Assembly: GCA_002364755.1 (NCBI GenBank)
Contig: DEZI01000022.1
Coordinates: 62,001-126,000 of the forward strand
DNA from: Stenotrophomonas maltophilia
GTDB lineage: Bacteria; Pseudomonadota; Gammaproteobacteria; Xanthomonadales; Xanthomonadaceae
DNA length: 64,000 nt
Direction: 5' to 3'
Shown here: one piece after another, positions 45,126 through 53,920 of the stretch
Layout of the letters: each line of letters opens with the position of its first letter
Position numbering within the stretch: the first letter of the stretch is position 1
Notes under the pieces: generated by a model
Told to the model about the DNA's origin: nothing
What the model saw: the letters and a program-made list of their open reading frames with translations, nothing else
Databases searched by the model: none
Program-made: the position numbers and the translations under genes

Positions 45126-45147
45126 CGTACCGGAGGAGGCCGGTACG
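45126..45147 (+). other. hairpin in the leader of the second TBDR
   Basis: CGTACCGG-AGGAGG-CCGGTACG is a perfect 8-bp stem with a purine loop that resembles a Shine-Dalgarno sequence but precedes no start codon. It lies 20 bases after the putative operator, within the likely 5' leader. Confidence 0.45.
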
Positions 45148-45199
45148 AGCGCTAGAACGCCTTCGCAACGCTTGAGGACACCCTGGGAGGGGATTTCAG

Positions 45200-48100
45200 A
45201 TGGATTCGTCGCTCGCGCTTCACCGCGGCCGCGCGCCGCTCACCGTGCTTGCCCTGTCGATCGGACTGGTGCTGAGCCACGCCGCGCATGCACAACAGAC
45301 CCCGGAAGCGGCTGTGGCCGATGCGGTCGACCTGGACAAGGTGGAGGTCAAGGCCACCTACCGCGAAAGCCTGCAGCAGTCGCTGGATGAAAAGCGCTAC
45401 AGCGTCGAGCAGGTCGATGCGATCTACGCCGAGGACATCGGCAAGTTTCCTGATCTGAATCTGGCTGAATCGATGCAGCGCATCGCCGGCGTCTCCATCG
45501 ACCGCGAAGGCGGCGAAGGCCAGCAGATTTCCGTGCGCGGCCTGGGTTCGGATTTCACCCGCGTGCGCATCAATGGCCTGGAAGCGCTGTCCACCGCCGG
45601 CAGCGGCACCACCGGCGTCAACCGCAGCCGCGGCTTCGACTTCAACACCTTCGCCTCCGAACTGTTCAGCCGGGTCAAGGTCAACAAGACCCAGTCGGCG
45701 CAGATGGACGAAGGTTCGCTGGGTGCCACCGTCGATCTGCGCGCATCGCGGCCGTTCGATTTCGAAGGCTTCCAGGCCTCGCTCAACGGCCAGTACGGCT
45801 ACAACGAACTGTCGCGCTCGAAAGACCCGCGCGTGTCGGCGCTGCTGAGCAACACCTGGGCCGACGGCCGCTTCGGTGCGCTGATGTCGGTGGCGTGGAG
45901 CAGGCGCACGATCTTCGAGGAAGGCTACAACCCGGTGCGCTGGGAGCACGGCAACTACCGCAACTCCAACCAGGCCACCGCCGCCAACAACGGCACCTAC
46001 GGCTTCTGCAGCCCGGCCGGCTACGACCCGCAGACGCCGCGCAACCCGGCCGCCAATGAAACCGCGCAGGGCGTCGGCAGCGCCGCCAACCAGGCGCGCA
46101 GCAACGGCTGGGGCAGCTACGGCATCGACGCCACCCACTGCGGCACCGGCATCGACCGCCCGGAGGCGACCACCGGGAACATCGCCGCCTACGAGACGGC
46201 CACCAATGCGTGGATCCCGCGTTACCCGCGCTACATCCGCACCGAGCATGAGATCGAACGGCTCGGTGTCACCGGCGCGCTGCAGTTCCGCTTCAGCCCG
46301 GACAGCCTGCTCAACCTCGACCTGATGTATTCGAAGCTGGACAAGGACCAGCGCGAGGATTCGATCGGCGCCAACCTGCACCGCACCGCGCAGTACGGCG
46401 GCAAGACCCAGATCGTGGTGCGCGAGGCGCAGGTGGATGCGCAGAACCGGCTGGTCTACGGCGTGTTCGACAACGTCGACTTCCGCACCGAATCGACCGC
46501 CATCGAAGAGAGCACCGAGTTCAAGCAGGCCAGCCTGAACTTCGAGCACCGCTTCAATGACGCGGTGCGCCTGGATGCGCTGGTCGGCCATTCCTCGTCC
46601 AGCTTCGAGCGGCCGGTGTTCTCCATGGTCAGCTTCGACAACAGCAACCTGGATGGCTTCGTGCTGGACATGCGCAACGGCGCCAGCATGCCGTCGATGA
46701 CCTTCCCCTTCGCGCTGGGCGATGCGGCCTCGTGGCAGTGGCTGGGCTACGGCACCGCGCCGGTGAACGCGAACGGCACCGCGCGTGGCGGCAACATCAG
46801 CGAAGTGCGCCTGAACCCGCAGTACGTCGACAACAGCTTCGACACCGCCAAGGTCGACCTGACCTTCAACGTCTCGCCCACCTTCACCCTGCGCGGCGGC
46901 CTGGCCTACAAGGACTACGGCATGCGCACGCAGGAGTACCGCAACATCAGCTACGGACGCATGTCGCAGGCGCTGCCCGACGGCGTCAGCGTGGGCGACC
47001 TGTCCACCACGCTCGGTGGGTTCGGCAAGGGCCTGGACGGCAGCACGCCGGGCAGCTGGCTGATCCCTGACTTCAACCGCATCGCCGAGCTGCTCGACAT
47101 CTACTGCAACTGCAACACCGGCACCCTCGGCGGTGACTACCGCCTGGCCGGAGTCGGCCACTTCGGTGCATCGAACAACAACTTCGACGTGACCGAAAAG
47201 AGCTACGCCAGCTACCTGCAGCTGGACTTCAACACCGAGCTGTGGGACCGCCCGTTCCGCGGCAACCTCGGCCTGCGCTACGTGCGTACCGAGATCGACG
47301 CCAGCGGCTACGCGCCGTGCCAGGCGGCCAGCAGCAGCGATCTGTCGGCAGCCTGCGAACCGTTCCTGGGCGTTGCCAGTGCCACCGCCGATGCAGGCGA
47401 GCGCCTGCTGGTGGCCACCACCGTCGGGCACCGCTACGACGACTGGCTGCCCTCGCTGAACCTGGCCTGGGACCTGACCGACAGCGTCGTGCTGCGCTTC
47501 GGTGCGGCCAAAACCATGGCCCGGCCGACCCTGTCCAACCTCTCGCCCAGCGTCAGCGGCGGCCCGACCAGTTTCCTCGACGAGGACCGCTACTACTCGA
47601 TCAACCTGGGCAACCCGAAGCTGGATCCGTTCCGTTCCACCAACTACGACCTGAGCGCGGAGTGGTACTTCCAGGAAGGCGCGCTGCTGTCGGCGGCGGT
47701 GTTCTACAAGGACATCGAAACCTACGTGCAGCGCACCCGCCTGCTGACCACCTGGGGTGACATGGGTTACTCGCTGGACCTGCTGCCGGCCGGCTTCAGC
47801 CCGAACACGCTGTTCAACGTGCAGAGCTACTTCAACACCCCGGGTGGTCCGTTGAAGGGCTATGAGCTGACCTACCAGCAGCCCTTCAGCTTCCTGCCCG
47901 GCCTCTGGAAGAACTTCGGCGTGCAGCTGAACTACACCCACGTCGATTCGAAGATCAAATATCTCTTCAGCTCTGGCAGTGGCGACACCATCGTCACCAC
48001 CTACACCGAGAACGACCTGCTGAACCTGTCGCCCAACTCGTACAACGCCACCCTGTACTACGACGACGGCCGCTTCAGCGCGCGCGTGTCCACCAGCTAC

Positions 48101-48376
48101 CGCGATGCCTACATCAACCAGATCCTCACGCAGGAAAACGTCTGGGACCTGGACGGCAACCCGTACGCCACCGCCGACGTCACCGGCAAGTACAGCGTCA
48201 AGAACGTGGATTTCAACATGTCCTGGAAGTTCAACAAGCAGCTGACCGTCAGCTTCGAGGCGATCAACCTGCTGGACAGTGCCGACGAACGCTACGTCGA
48301 TTCGGCGCTGTCACTGCCCGACCGCTACACCCACACCGGGCGCCAGTACTACCTGGGGCTGCGCTACAAGTTCTGA
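45200..48376 (+). CDS. TonB-dependent receptor of the pectin locus (second)
   Basis: A 1058-residue outer-membrane receptor starting at the ATG at 45200 after GGGAGGGGA. The signal peptide ends HAAHAQQ. The plug carries IGKFPDLNLAESMQRIAGVS, ISVRGLGSDFTRVRINGLEA and GFDFNTFASELF, close to the preceding receptor. It is longer owing to barrel loops, for example a Cys-containing insert near residues 270-320 (TYGFCSPAGYD, ATHCGTGID) and CNCN near residue 635. It ends HTGRQYYLGLRYKF. Two paralogous receptors side by side may take up different fragment sizes of one polymer; that is inference. Confidence 0.92.
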   Translation: MDSSLALHRGRAPLTVLALSIGLVLSHAAHAQQTPEAAVADAVDLDKVEVKATYRESLQQSLDEKRYSVEQVDAIYAEDIGKFPDLNLAESMQRIAGVSIDREGGEGQQISVRGLGSDFTRVRINGLEALSTAGSGTTGVNRSRGFDFNTFASELFSRVKVNKTQSAQMDEGSLGATVDLRASRPFDFEGFQASLNGQYGYNELSRSKDPRVSALLSNTWADGRFGALMSVAWSRRTIFEEGYNPVRWEHGNYRNSNQATAANNGTYGFCSPAGYDPQTPRNPAANETAQGVGSAANQARSNGWGSYGIDATHCGTGIDRPEATTGNIAAYETATNAWIPRYPRYIRTEHEIERLGVTGALQFRFSPDSLLNLDLMYSKLDKDQREDSIGANLHRTAQYGGKTQIVVREAQVDAQNRLVYGVFDNVDFRTESTAIEESTEFKQASLNFEHRFNDAVRLDALVGHSSSSFERPVFSMVSFDNSNLDGFVLDMRNGASMPSMTFPFALGDAASWQWLGYGTAPVNANGTARGGNISEVRLNPQYVDNSFDTAKVDLTFNVSPTFTLRGGLAYKDYGMRTQEYRNISYGRMSQALPDGVSVGDLSTTLGGFGKGLDGSTPGSWLIPDFNRIAELLDIYCNCNTGTLGGDYRLAGVGHFGASNNNFDVTEKSYASYLQLDFNTELWDRPFRGNLGLRYVRTEIDASGYAPCQAASSSDLSAACEPFLGVASATADAGERLLVATTVGHRYDDWLPSLNLAWDLTDSVVLRFGAAKTMARPTLSNLSPSVSGGPTSFLDEDRYYSINLGNPKLDPFRSTNYDLSAEWYFQEGALLSAAVFYKDIETYVQRTRLLTTWGDMGYSLDLLPAGFSPNTLFNVQSYFNTPGGPLKGYELTYQQPFSFLPGLWKNFGVQLNYTHVDSKIKYLFSSGSGDTIVTTYTENDLLNLSPNSYNATLYYDDGRFSARVSTSYRDAYINQILTQENVWDLDGNPYATADVTGKYSVKNVDFNMSWKFNKQLTVSFEAINLLDSADERYVDSALSLPDRYTHTGRQYYLGLRYKF

Positions 48377-48451
48377 GCGCACGCCCTGCACCGCCGTACC
48401 GCACCGCCGCCATGCCGCTGCACCGTCGAATGCTGCTGAAAGGAAGGTTCC

Positions 48452-51400
48452 ATGCACCGTACCGCTTCTGTCCTGCCCCTCCCGCGCCGTCGCCTGCTGG
48501 TGGCCGCGCTGTCGCTGGCCACCGCGCTGCCCGCGCTGGCCGCACCGTCGCCGACGCTTCTGTTCCACGTCGACGCCAACCAGGGACTGACCGCCGTGAC
48601 GGCGCAGGGCGAAGCGGTGCCGAACTTCCGCGACAAGGCGGCGGTGGTCGATGACGGGGCGCGCGGCAAGGCGATCCAGTGGGAAGACGATGGCGTGCTG
48701 GCCTGGGATGCGCCGGGCAACATCCAGGCCCAGCGCGGCACCCTGGCCTTCGACTGGCGCCCGCGCTACGCAGTGGGCGAAGCGCCGTTCGTGATCTTCC
48801 GCGTCGGCTATGCCGACCACAGCAGCTGGGACATGGCGTGGCTGCGCATCGACTGGAACGGCCATGGCTTCGATGCCTTCGTCACCGATGCCAACCTCGC
48901 ACGCACCCGCGTGTCGTTCCGCATGGACACGCCGCCGCGACCGGAGCAGTGGCTGCACCTGGCCTTCGCCTGGGATGAGGACCAGGGCGTGCGCCTGTTC
49001 GTCGACGGCCGTGAAGTGGCGCGCGCGCAGGCGACCGGTGATTACGATGCGGCGCTGGACCAGCTGGGTCTGGCCGGGCGGGTGATGGCGCCCTACCAGG
49101 TGCAGAGCCGCTACAACTTCCTGCGTGGCAGCGATTTCCAGCACATCCGCGTGTACGACCGCATGCTGGATGCCCCCGCCATGCAGACCCTGGCGAGTGG
49201 GAAAGCGCCGGCCAGCGCGGTGGCGCCGGCCAGCGACGAGCGCGCGTGGCGCCATCGCTTCGGCTGGGAAGGTGCGGCACCGCCGGCACTGGCGTCGGCC
49301 GGCACGCGCATCCGCAAGATCGAGTTCGCCGATACGCGCGACCACAAGGCGTGGATGTGGAAGGCCACCGACGGCATCGCGGAAACCACCTGGCCGGGCG
49401 TCTACAACCGCTCGCGCCTGCCCGGCCGCAACGATTACTTCCAGCTGCCGGACTGGAACACCTACGTGGAAAGCGGCCAGCACCTGGACCTGACCCTGCC
49501 GGCCGGCGAGACGGTGAACCGCATGGAGATCCGTGGTGCGGCGTTCGGCAGCCTGGCGCATGGGCCCGACGCCGAACATGCCACCGAGGTGCTGGCCACG
49601 CGCCCGCGCGGCGTGGTGCGCAGCGTGCAGGACATTGCCGCGCAGCAGGGCGGCGTGATGCGTTTCAGCAACGTCGAACAGGAAACCCCGATCCAGGAAG
49701 TCTGGGCCTACAACGTGAGCGAAGGCACCGAGCCGGAAGGCACGGTCAAGCAGACCTACGTGATCGACAGCCAGGCCCTGCCCGACTACACCAACCTCGA
49801 TGCGCTGCGGCACTACATCGATGGCCGCTTCCCGGCCGCCGAGCGCAGCACGGTGATGGCGCTGCCCAAGGGTGCGGGTTCGCGTCGCCGTGGTGCCGAC
49901 AGCCTGCCGACGCAGCCGCGGCCGATCGTGCACGTGCTGATCCCCTCGGGTGTCGGTGATGCTCCGGCCAACCAGCCGCTGATCCGCAGCTGGGCCTACA
50001 GCTGGGAAAACATGCACGACGGCCTGGACGGCGTGGCCATCGACCTTCCCGCGCTGGACCTGCCGGCCACCCACGACGGCCTGATTCCGCTGAACCTCCG
50101 CATCAAGGATCCGATCTGGCCGGCACGCGACATGATCGATGTCTCGGTGTCGGTGCCGCCGGGGCAGAAGCGCACGCTGTGGCTGGACCTGCGCGACCGC
50201 ATCCTCACTCCCGACAGCCTGTGGCTGAGCATCGCCTCGGCCGCGCCCGGCTTCGATGCCGCCGCGCTGGACGGCGCGCAGATCCGCCTGGTGTTCAAGC
50301 CGCGCGCCGAAGCGCTCAAGGAACACGTGGCCGACCGCTTCAACCAGGTGCGCGACAACTGGGGCTTCCTGGTCGAGGAACACACCACCTCCAAGCGCCA
50401 GCGCCTGTATGCGCGCGTGTATGCCGACCTCAGCGACCTGCTGCGGGTGGACCCGGACCACGAGCTCGGCCGCCTGTACTGGAACTACATCAGCTACAAC
50501 AGCCAGGGCCGCCCGCCCTACACCGCACCGGCCGTGCCCAAGGGCGTGCCGGCGTGGGCGTTCAACCAGGTGCAGGACCTGGCCCAGGTGCGGCAGTTCG
50601 TCGACTGGTGGATCGACGAACGGCAGGTGGCCTATGGCGATTTCGGCGGCGGCATTTCCGATGATTCCGACCTGACCCAGCAGTGGCCGGGGCTGGCGCT
50701 GATGGGCGTGCAGCCGGATCGCCTGAATGCCTCGCTGACCGCGCTGTCCGATGCGGTGTACCGCAATGGCATGTTCAGCAATGGCCTGAGCACGATCGAG
50801 ACCGACGAACTGCATTCCTACGAGGAAGGCATCAACACCAACAGCGCGATGCTCTACCTCAACTGGGGCGACCCGTTGACCCTGGAGCGCCTGATGGAAA
50901 CGGTGAAGGCCTTCGACGAGCGCATCATCCTGCGCAACCCGCAGGGCAATCTGCTGTTCTCCAGCAACTGGTTCGGTGGCAACAAGGTCTACCGCGAGCC
51001 GAACTGGCAGTGGCAGAAGCCCTATTCGTTCCCGGTGCTGCACCCGGCGTTCCTGCTCGGCCAGTACAACGCCGATCCGACCGGCCGCAAACTCGTGATC
51101 GGCCTGGCCGATGGCTACCTGGTCCATGCGGGCACCGACGAGAAGGGCCGCTTCACCCTGCCCAACGAGATCAACTGGGCCACCGGTGCCACCCGCGGCG
51201 GTGAGTTGAACAATGGCTCCGGCGGCGGCGACACCATGCACACGTTCTGGGCCGCGTGGCGCTGGACCGGCGATGCGAAGTACCTGCAGGCGCTGGACTA
51301 CCGCGTGGTCCGGGGCGGGCCGGGCGCGCTGGCCAACCTCGGCGAGAACTACGTCGACGTCCTGGGCCGGCAGCAGGACTGGTATCCGACGCTCACCGCC

Positions 51401-52270
51401 GAGGCCGACGCCGGCAAGACCGGCTTCGCCAGCCTGATGGCCTGGCAGGCCAGCGGCGATACGAAGTACATCGACGCGCTGCACGCCGACGGCCTGCAGG
51501 CCAAGGTCCAGCGCGCCTACATGAACACCGAGGGCCACTGGTGGTCCGATCGCGTGGAAGCGCCCAGCGAGTTCCTGCAGCGCGCGCGCCTGGGTGGCAT
51601 TGCGCTGAAGCGCAACCAGAGCTGGCCCGGCCACACCGTCAGCTGGCGCTTCGACCGCGACGGTGCCGCCGAACAGGTCGCCCTGCTGGTGCATGCGCCC
51701 TCGCGCGAACGCTTCACCGTGACCAGCCATAACCTGGGCACGCGCACCATCGCCGCCGACATGACCGGCTGGAACGTCGCCAGCGGTACCTGGCGCGTAC
51801 GCAGCGGCATGGACGCCGATGGCGATGGCCGCATCGACGGCACCGCCGCCGAACGCAGCGTGAAGCTGGAAACCAGCGCCTCGGTACCGATGCAGTTCCG
51901 CCCGGGCCGCACCGAGGTGTTCGAGTTCGAGCGGATCAGCGCCGGCACGCCGGTGGAGACCCGTGCGGACCTGGGCATCGGCCGTGGCGATGTGCGGGTG
52001 GATGGGCGCCAGGTGCACGTGACCGTGCACAGCCTGGGCCATGCCGGCAGCGGCGTGGGCGTGGCGGTGCTGGAGGACGCGCGCGGTCGCGAGATCGCGC
52101 GCACCGAGGTGCCGGCCATGGCCGCACCGGTAGACCTGCAGCCGAAGACGGTGGTGGTGTCGCTGCCGCTGCCAGCGGGTGACCGCAGTGGCCTGCGCGT
52201 GCGCGTGGCGCTGGCCGATGGCGGCGAGGAAGTGACCCGGTTGAACAACGTGGCGGACGTGCCGCGTTGA
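48452..52270 (+). CDS. large secreted LamG-domain protein, putative polysaccharide-active enzyme
   Basis: A 1272-residue exported protein (signal peptide LLVAALSLATALPALAAP; ribosome site GGAAGG). Residues 35-240 form a LamG/concanavalin-like domain (LAFDWRPRYAVG, WLHLAFAWDEDQGVRLFVDG). About 285-400 may be a carbohydrate-binding beta-sandwich. About 570-1050 is helical with YGDFGGGISDDSDLTQQWPG, DELHSYEEGINTNSAM and GDTMHTFWAAWRWTGDAKYL, the style of an alpha/alpha toroid found in many polysaccharide lyases and hydrolases. Near residue 1121 there is a DADGDGRIDG calcium-type loop. I cannot assign a CAZy family. It follows the second TBDR by 75 bases and is likely periplasmic. Confidence 0.8.
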   Translation: MHRTASVLPLPRRRLLVAALSLATALPALAAPSPTLLFHVDANQGLTAVTAQGEAVPNFRDKAAVVDDGARGKAIQWEDDGVLAWDAPGNIQAQRGTLAFDWRPRYAVGEAPFVIFRVGYADHSSWDMAWLRIDWNGHGFDAFVTDANLARTRVSFRMDTPPRPEQWLHLAFAWDEDQGVRLFVDGREVARAQATGDYDAALDQLGLAGRVMAPYQVQSRYNFLRGSDFQHIRVYDRMLDAPAMQTLASGKAPASAVAPASDERAWRHRFGWEGAAPPALASAGTRIRKIEFADTRDHKAWMWKATDGIAETTWPGVYNRSRLPGRNDYFQLPDWNTYVESGQHLDLTLPAGETVNRMEIRGAAFGSLAHGPDAEHATEVLATRPRGVVRSVQDIAAQQGGVMRFSNVEQETPIQEVWAYNVSEGTEPEGTVKQTYVIDSQALPDYTNLDALRHYIDGRFPAAERSTVMALPKGAGSRRRGADSLPTQPRPIVHVLIPSGVGDAPANQPLIRSWAYSWENMHDGLDGVAIDLPALDLPATHDGLIPLNLRIKDPIWPARDMIDVSVSVPPGQKRTLWLDLRDRILTPDSLWLSIASAAPGFDAAALDGAQIRLVFKPRAEALKEHVADRFNQVRDNWGFLVEEHTTSKRQRLYARVYADLSDLLRVDPDHELGRLYWNYISYNSQGRPPYTAPAVPKGVPAWAFNQVQDLAQVRQFVDWWIDERQVAYGDFGGGISDDSDLTQQWPGLALMGVQPDRLNASLTALSDAVYRNGMFSNGLSTIETDELHSYEEGINTNSAMLYLNWGDPLTLERLMETVKAFDERIILRNPQGNLLFSSNWFGGNKVYREPNWQWQKPYSFPVLHPAFLLGQYNADPTGRKLVIGLADGYLVHAGTDEKGRFTLPNEINWATGATRGGELNNGSGGGDTMHTFWAAWRWTGDAKYLQALDYRVVRGGPGALANLGENYVDVLGRQQDWYPTLTAEADAGKTGFASLMAWQASGDTKYIDALHADGLQAKVQRAYMNTEGHWWSDRVEAPSEFLQRARLGGIALKRNQSWPGHTVSWRFDRDGAAEQVALLVHAPSRERFTVTSHNLGTRTIAADMTGWNVASGTWRVRSGMDADGDGRIDGTAAERSVKLETSASVPMQFRPGRTEVFEFERISAGTPVETRADLGIGRGDVRVDGRQVHVTVHSLGHAGSGVGVAVLEDARGREIARTEVPAMAAPVDLQPKTVVVSLPLPAGDRSGLRVRVALADGGEEVTRLNNVADVPR

Positions 52271-52276
52271 TGGAGC

Positions 52277-52347
52277 CGCCAGGCATGGCCCGGCGCTACC
52301 GTGATTCAGCGCAATGGAGGTGGGTAGCGCCGGGCCATGCCCGGCGG
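52277..52347. repeat. SMAG palindromes, divergent pair
   Basis: The minus-strand copy (52277-52299) reads GTAGCGCCGGGCCATGCCTG and the plus-strand copy (52324-52347) reads GTAGCGCCGGGCCATGCCCG, 24 bases apart. Their GTAG heads face each other. The pair lies between the LamG-protein gene and the convergent cysteine-dioxygenase-like gene. Confidence 0.85.
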
Positions 52348-52354
52348 GACGCGG

Positions 52355-52942
52355 TCAGGCCGCGTCGGTCTCCATCATCTTCACCCGGCGCTGGTACCAG
52401 CCATCGTCGAGCGGATCGAACACGGCGCTGCGTTCCATCACGCCCTGGTACACATGCACCGACACTGCCACGTCGGTCTCGCTGGCGTTGCGCAGCGTGT
52501 GGTACTCGTGCGGCGGGATCAGGCTGCCGGCGCTGCCGCGGTAGCCGTACAGGGCGTCCTGCGCGGCGAAGCGGTAATGGTCGTCCTGCCGTTCCAGCAG
52601 CGCATACGGAGTGACGATCAGCTCGCCCTGCCAGACCCCTTCCACGCACCACATCGCATCGTGGTCGTGCAGCGGCGTGCCCTGCCCCGGGCCCCAGCAC
52701 ATGGCGATGACGCTGTAGCCCAAGGTCTGGCTGCGGTGCAGTTCGCGGCGTGCGTAGTGGCCGTCGACCGGGCGGCGCACGCACGGCGGCAATTCAATGA
52801 GCGGATCGATGATGGCCTCGCGAAGCACCTTCTGCAGGGCGTGGGTGATCAGCGCCGGATCCGCCAGGCAGACCGCGCCGTCGATGGCCGCCAGCAGGCG
52901 ATCCCGGCCCGTGAACGGCAGTGGTGTGAACGTCGCTTCCAT
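52355..52942 (-). CDS. cysteine dioxygenase family protein (thiol dioxygenase, cupin)
   Basis: A 195-residue cupin of the cysteine/3-mercaptopropionate dioxygenase family, which adds O2 to a thiol to make a sulfinate. The iron site is readable: HDHD in GPGQGTPLHDHDAMWCVEG (two His) and a third His in PPHEYHTLRN near residue 145. The cysteine in MWCVEGVWQG stands where the family's CEG-type motif is found. It is not obviously related to the pectin genes around it and is probably a core-genome neighbour. Substrate (cysteine or 3-mercaptopropionate) is undecided. Confidence 0.85.
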   Translation of the reverse strand: MEATFTPLPFTGRDRLLAAIDGAVCLADPALITHALQKVLREAIIDPLIELPPCVRRPVDGHYARRELHRSQTLGYSVIAMCWGPGQGTPLHDHDAMWCVEGVWQGELIVTPYALLERQDDHYRFAAQDALYGYRGSAGSLIPPHEYHTLRNASETDVAVSVHVYQGVMERSAVFDPLDDGWYQRRVKMMETDAA

Positions 52943-53061
52943 GTCGGCCAGTCTAGGCGAGCCGGGTTAACAGAATGTTTTCAGACCCTCATCTTTTTCA
53001 GATGACGCGGATTTCCACGACGTCACGCGCAATTAGACGCAGTTAAGCGATATTGCCGCCA

Positions 53062-53919
53062 TCATGGCAGCAGCAGTGCGCGCAGCTCCGGCACCTCGCG
53101 CGCCAGTTCCGTGGCCACCAGGGGGGCGAACACCCGCGCGCCCCCGTCGCCCAGGTGGGTGTAATCGAAGGCCTGCTTGGCCTGTCCCATCGGTTCCAGC
53201 GCGGCGTTCTGCACCGCGGCGGGGGCGCCGGCCAGGGCCGGGCTGGCACCGACCGTGGTGCCGCCCAGGGCGCTGGCCACCTGCGCCTGCGTGGCGGGTG
53301 CCTGCGCAAGCCGCATCGCCGCTACCGGCCCCAGCGCCTGGACCAGGGCGCGGCTGCGGCCATGCAGATCCACCAGCGGCACCTGCAGTTCGCGCGCCAC
53401 CGCCCGCACGCTGTCGGCCCACGGTGCCAGGTCGTCCACCAGCACGCCATCGACGAACTGGCGTCGGGTCAGCGGGGTCAGCAGCACCGGTCTGGCGCCG
53501 GCCGCGCGCACCTGATGCACGTAGCGGCGCAGGTTGTCGGGGAACTCATGCTGCAGGTCGGTCGAGCGCCCCGGCTTGCCGGGCTGGTCGTTGTGGCCGA
53601 ACTGGATCAGCACCCAGATGGCGGCGTAGCCCGGCGTGCGCATCTCCGCCTCGACCAGCGCCCACGAACCCTCGGCGCGATAGTTGTAGGTGCTGCGGCC
53701 ACCGCGCGCCAGGTTCAGGCAGGCGGCGAACGAGGTCACGTGGTCGGCGCAGAAGGCCGGGCCCCAGCCGCCCTGCACGGCGGTGGTGGAATCGCCGACC
53801 AGCACGATCTTGCTGGCGCGGATCGGCGTGGGTGCCGGGCGGTCGTTGATCGACGGGTCGACAGCGGCGTGGGCCGCGCCGGCCACGGCCAGGGCAAACA
53901 GGACAGGCAGCAGGCGCAT
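53062..53919 (-). CDS. SGNH/GDSL esterase, rhamnogalacturonan acetylesterase-like
   Basis: A 285-residue secreted esterase from the ATG at 53919 (signal MRLLPVLFALAVAGAAHAA). The SGNH blocks are visible: GDSTTAVQGGWGPAF (block I with the nucleophile serine), LNLARGGRST (block II glycine), QFGHNDQPGK (block III asparagine) and DYTHLGDGGARVFAP (block V with Asp and His). The block pattern fits CE12 rhamnogalacturonan acetylesterases, which remove acetyl groups from pectin. It starts one base after the stop of the upstream carboxylesterase gene, so it is the last gene of a three-gene esterase operon. Confidence 0.88.
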   Translation of the reverse strand: MRLLPVLFALAVAGAAHAAVDPSINDRPAPTPIRASKIVLVGDSTTAVQGGWGPAFCADHVTSFAACLNLARGGRSTYNYRAEGSWALVEAEMRTPGYAAIWVLIQFGHNDQPGKPGRSTDLQHEFPDNLRRYVHQVRAAGARPVLLTPLTRRQFVDGVLVDDLAPWADSVRAVARELQVPLVDLHGRSRALVQALGPVAAMRLAQAPATQAQVASALGGTTVGASPALAGAPAAVQNAALEPMGQAKQAFDYTHLGDGGARVFAPLVATELAREVPELRALLLP

Positions 53920-53920
53920 C

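Noticed and set aside
45152..47941. A 929-codon open frame on the minus strand opposite the second pectin TBDR
   Set aside because: The same kind of shadow. The plus strand encodes a textbook receptor with plug motifs and a terminal Phe.
48311..52042. A 1243-codon open frame on the minus strand opposite the LamG-protein gene
   Set aside because: It is a codon-bias shadow of a high-GC gene: low-complexity His/Gln/Arg/Val-rich product, no signal peptide, no domain and no ribosome site, while the plus strand has a coherent secreted protein.
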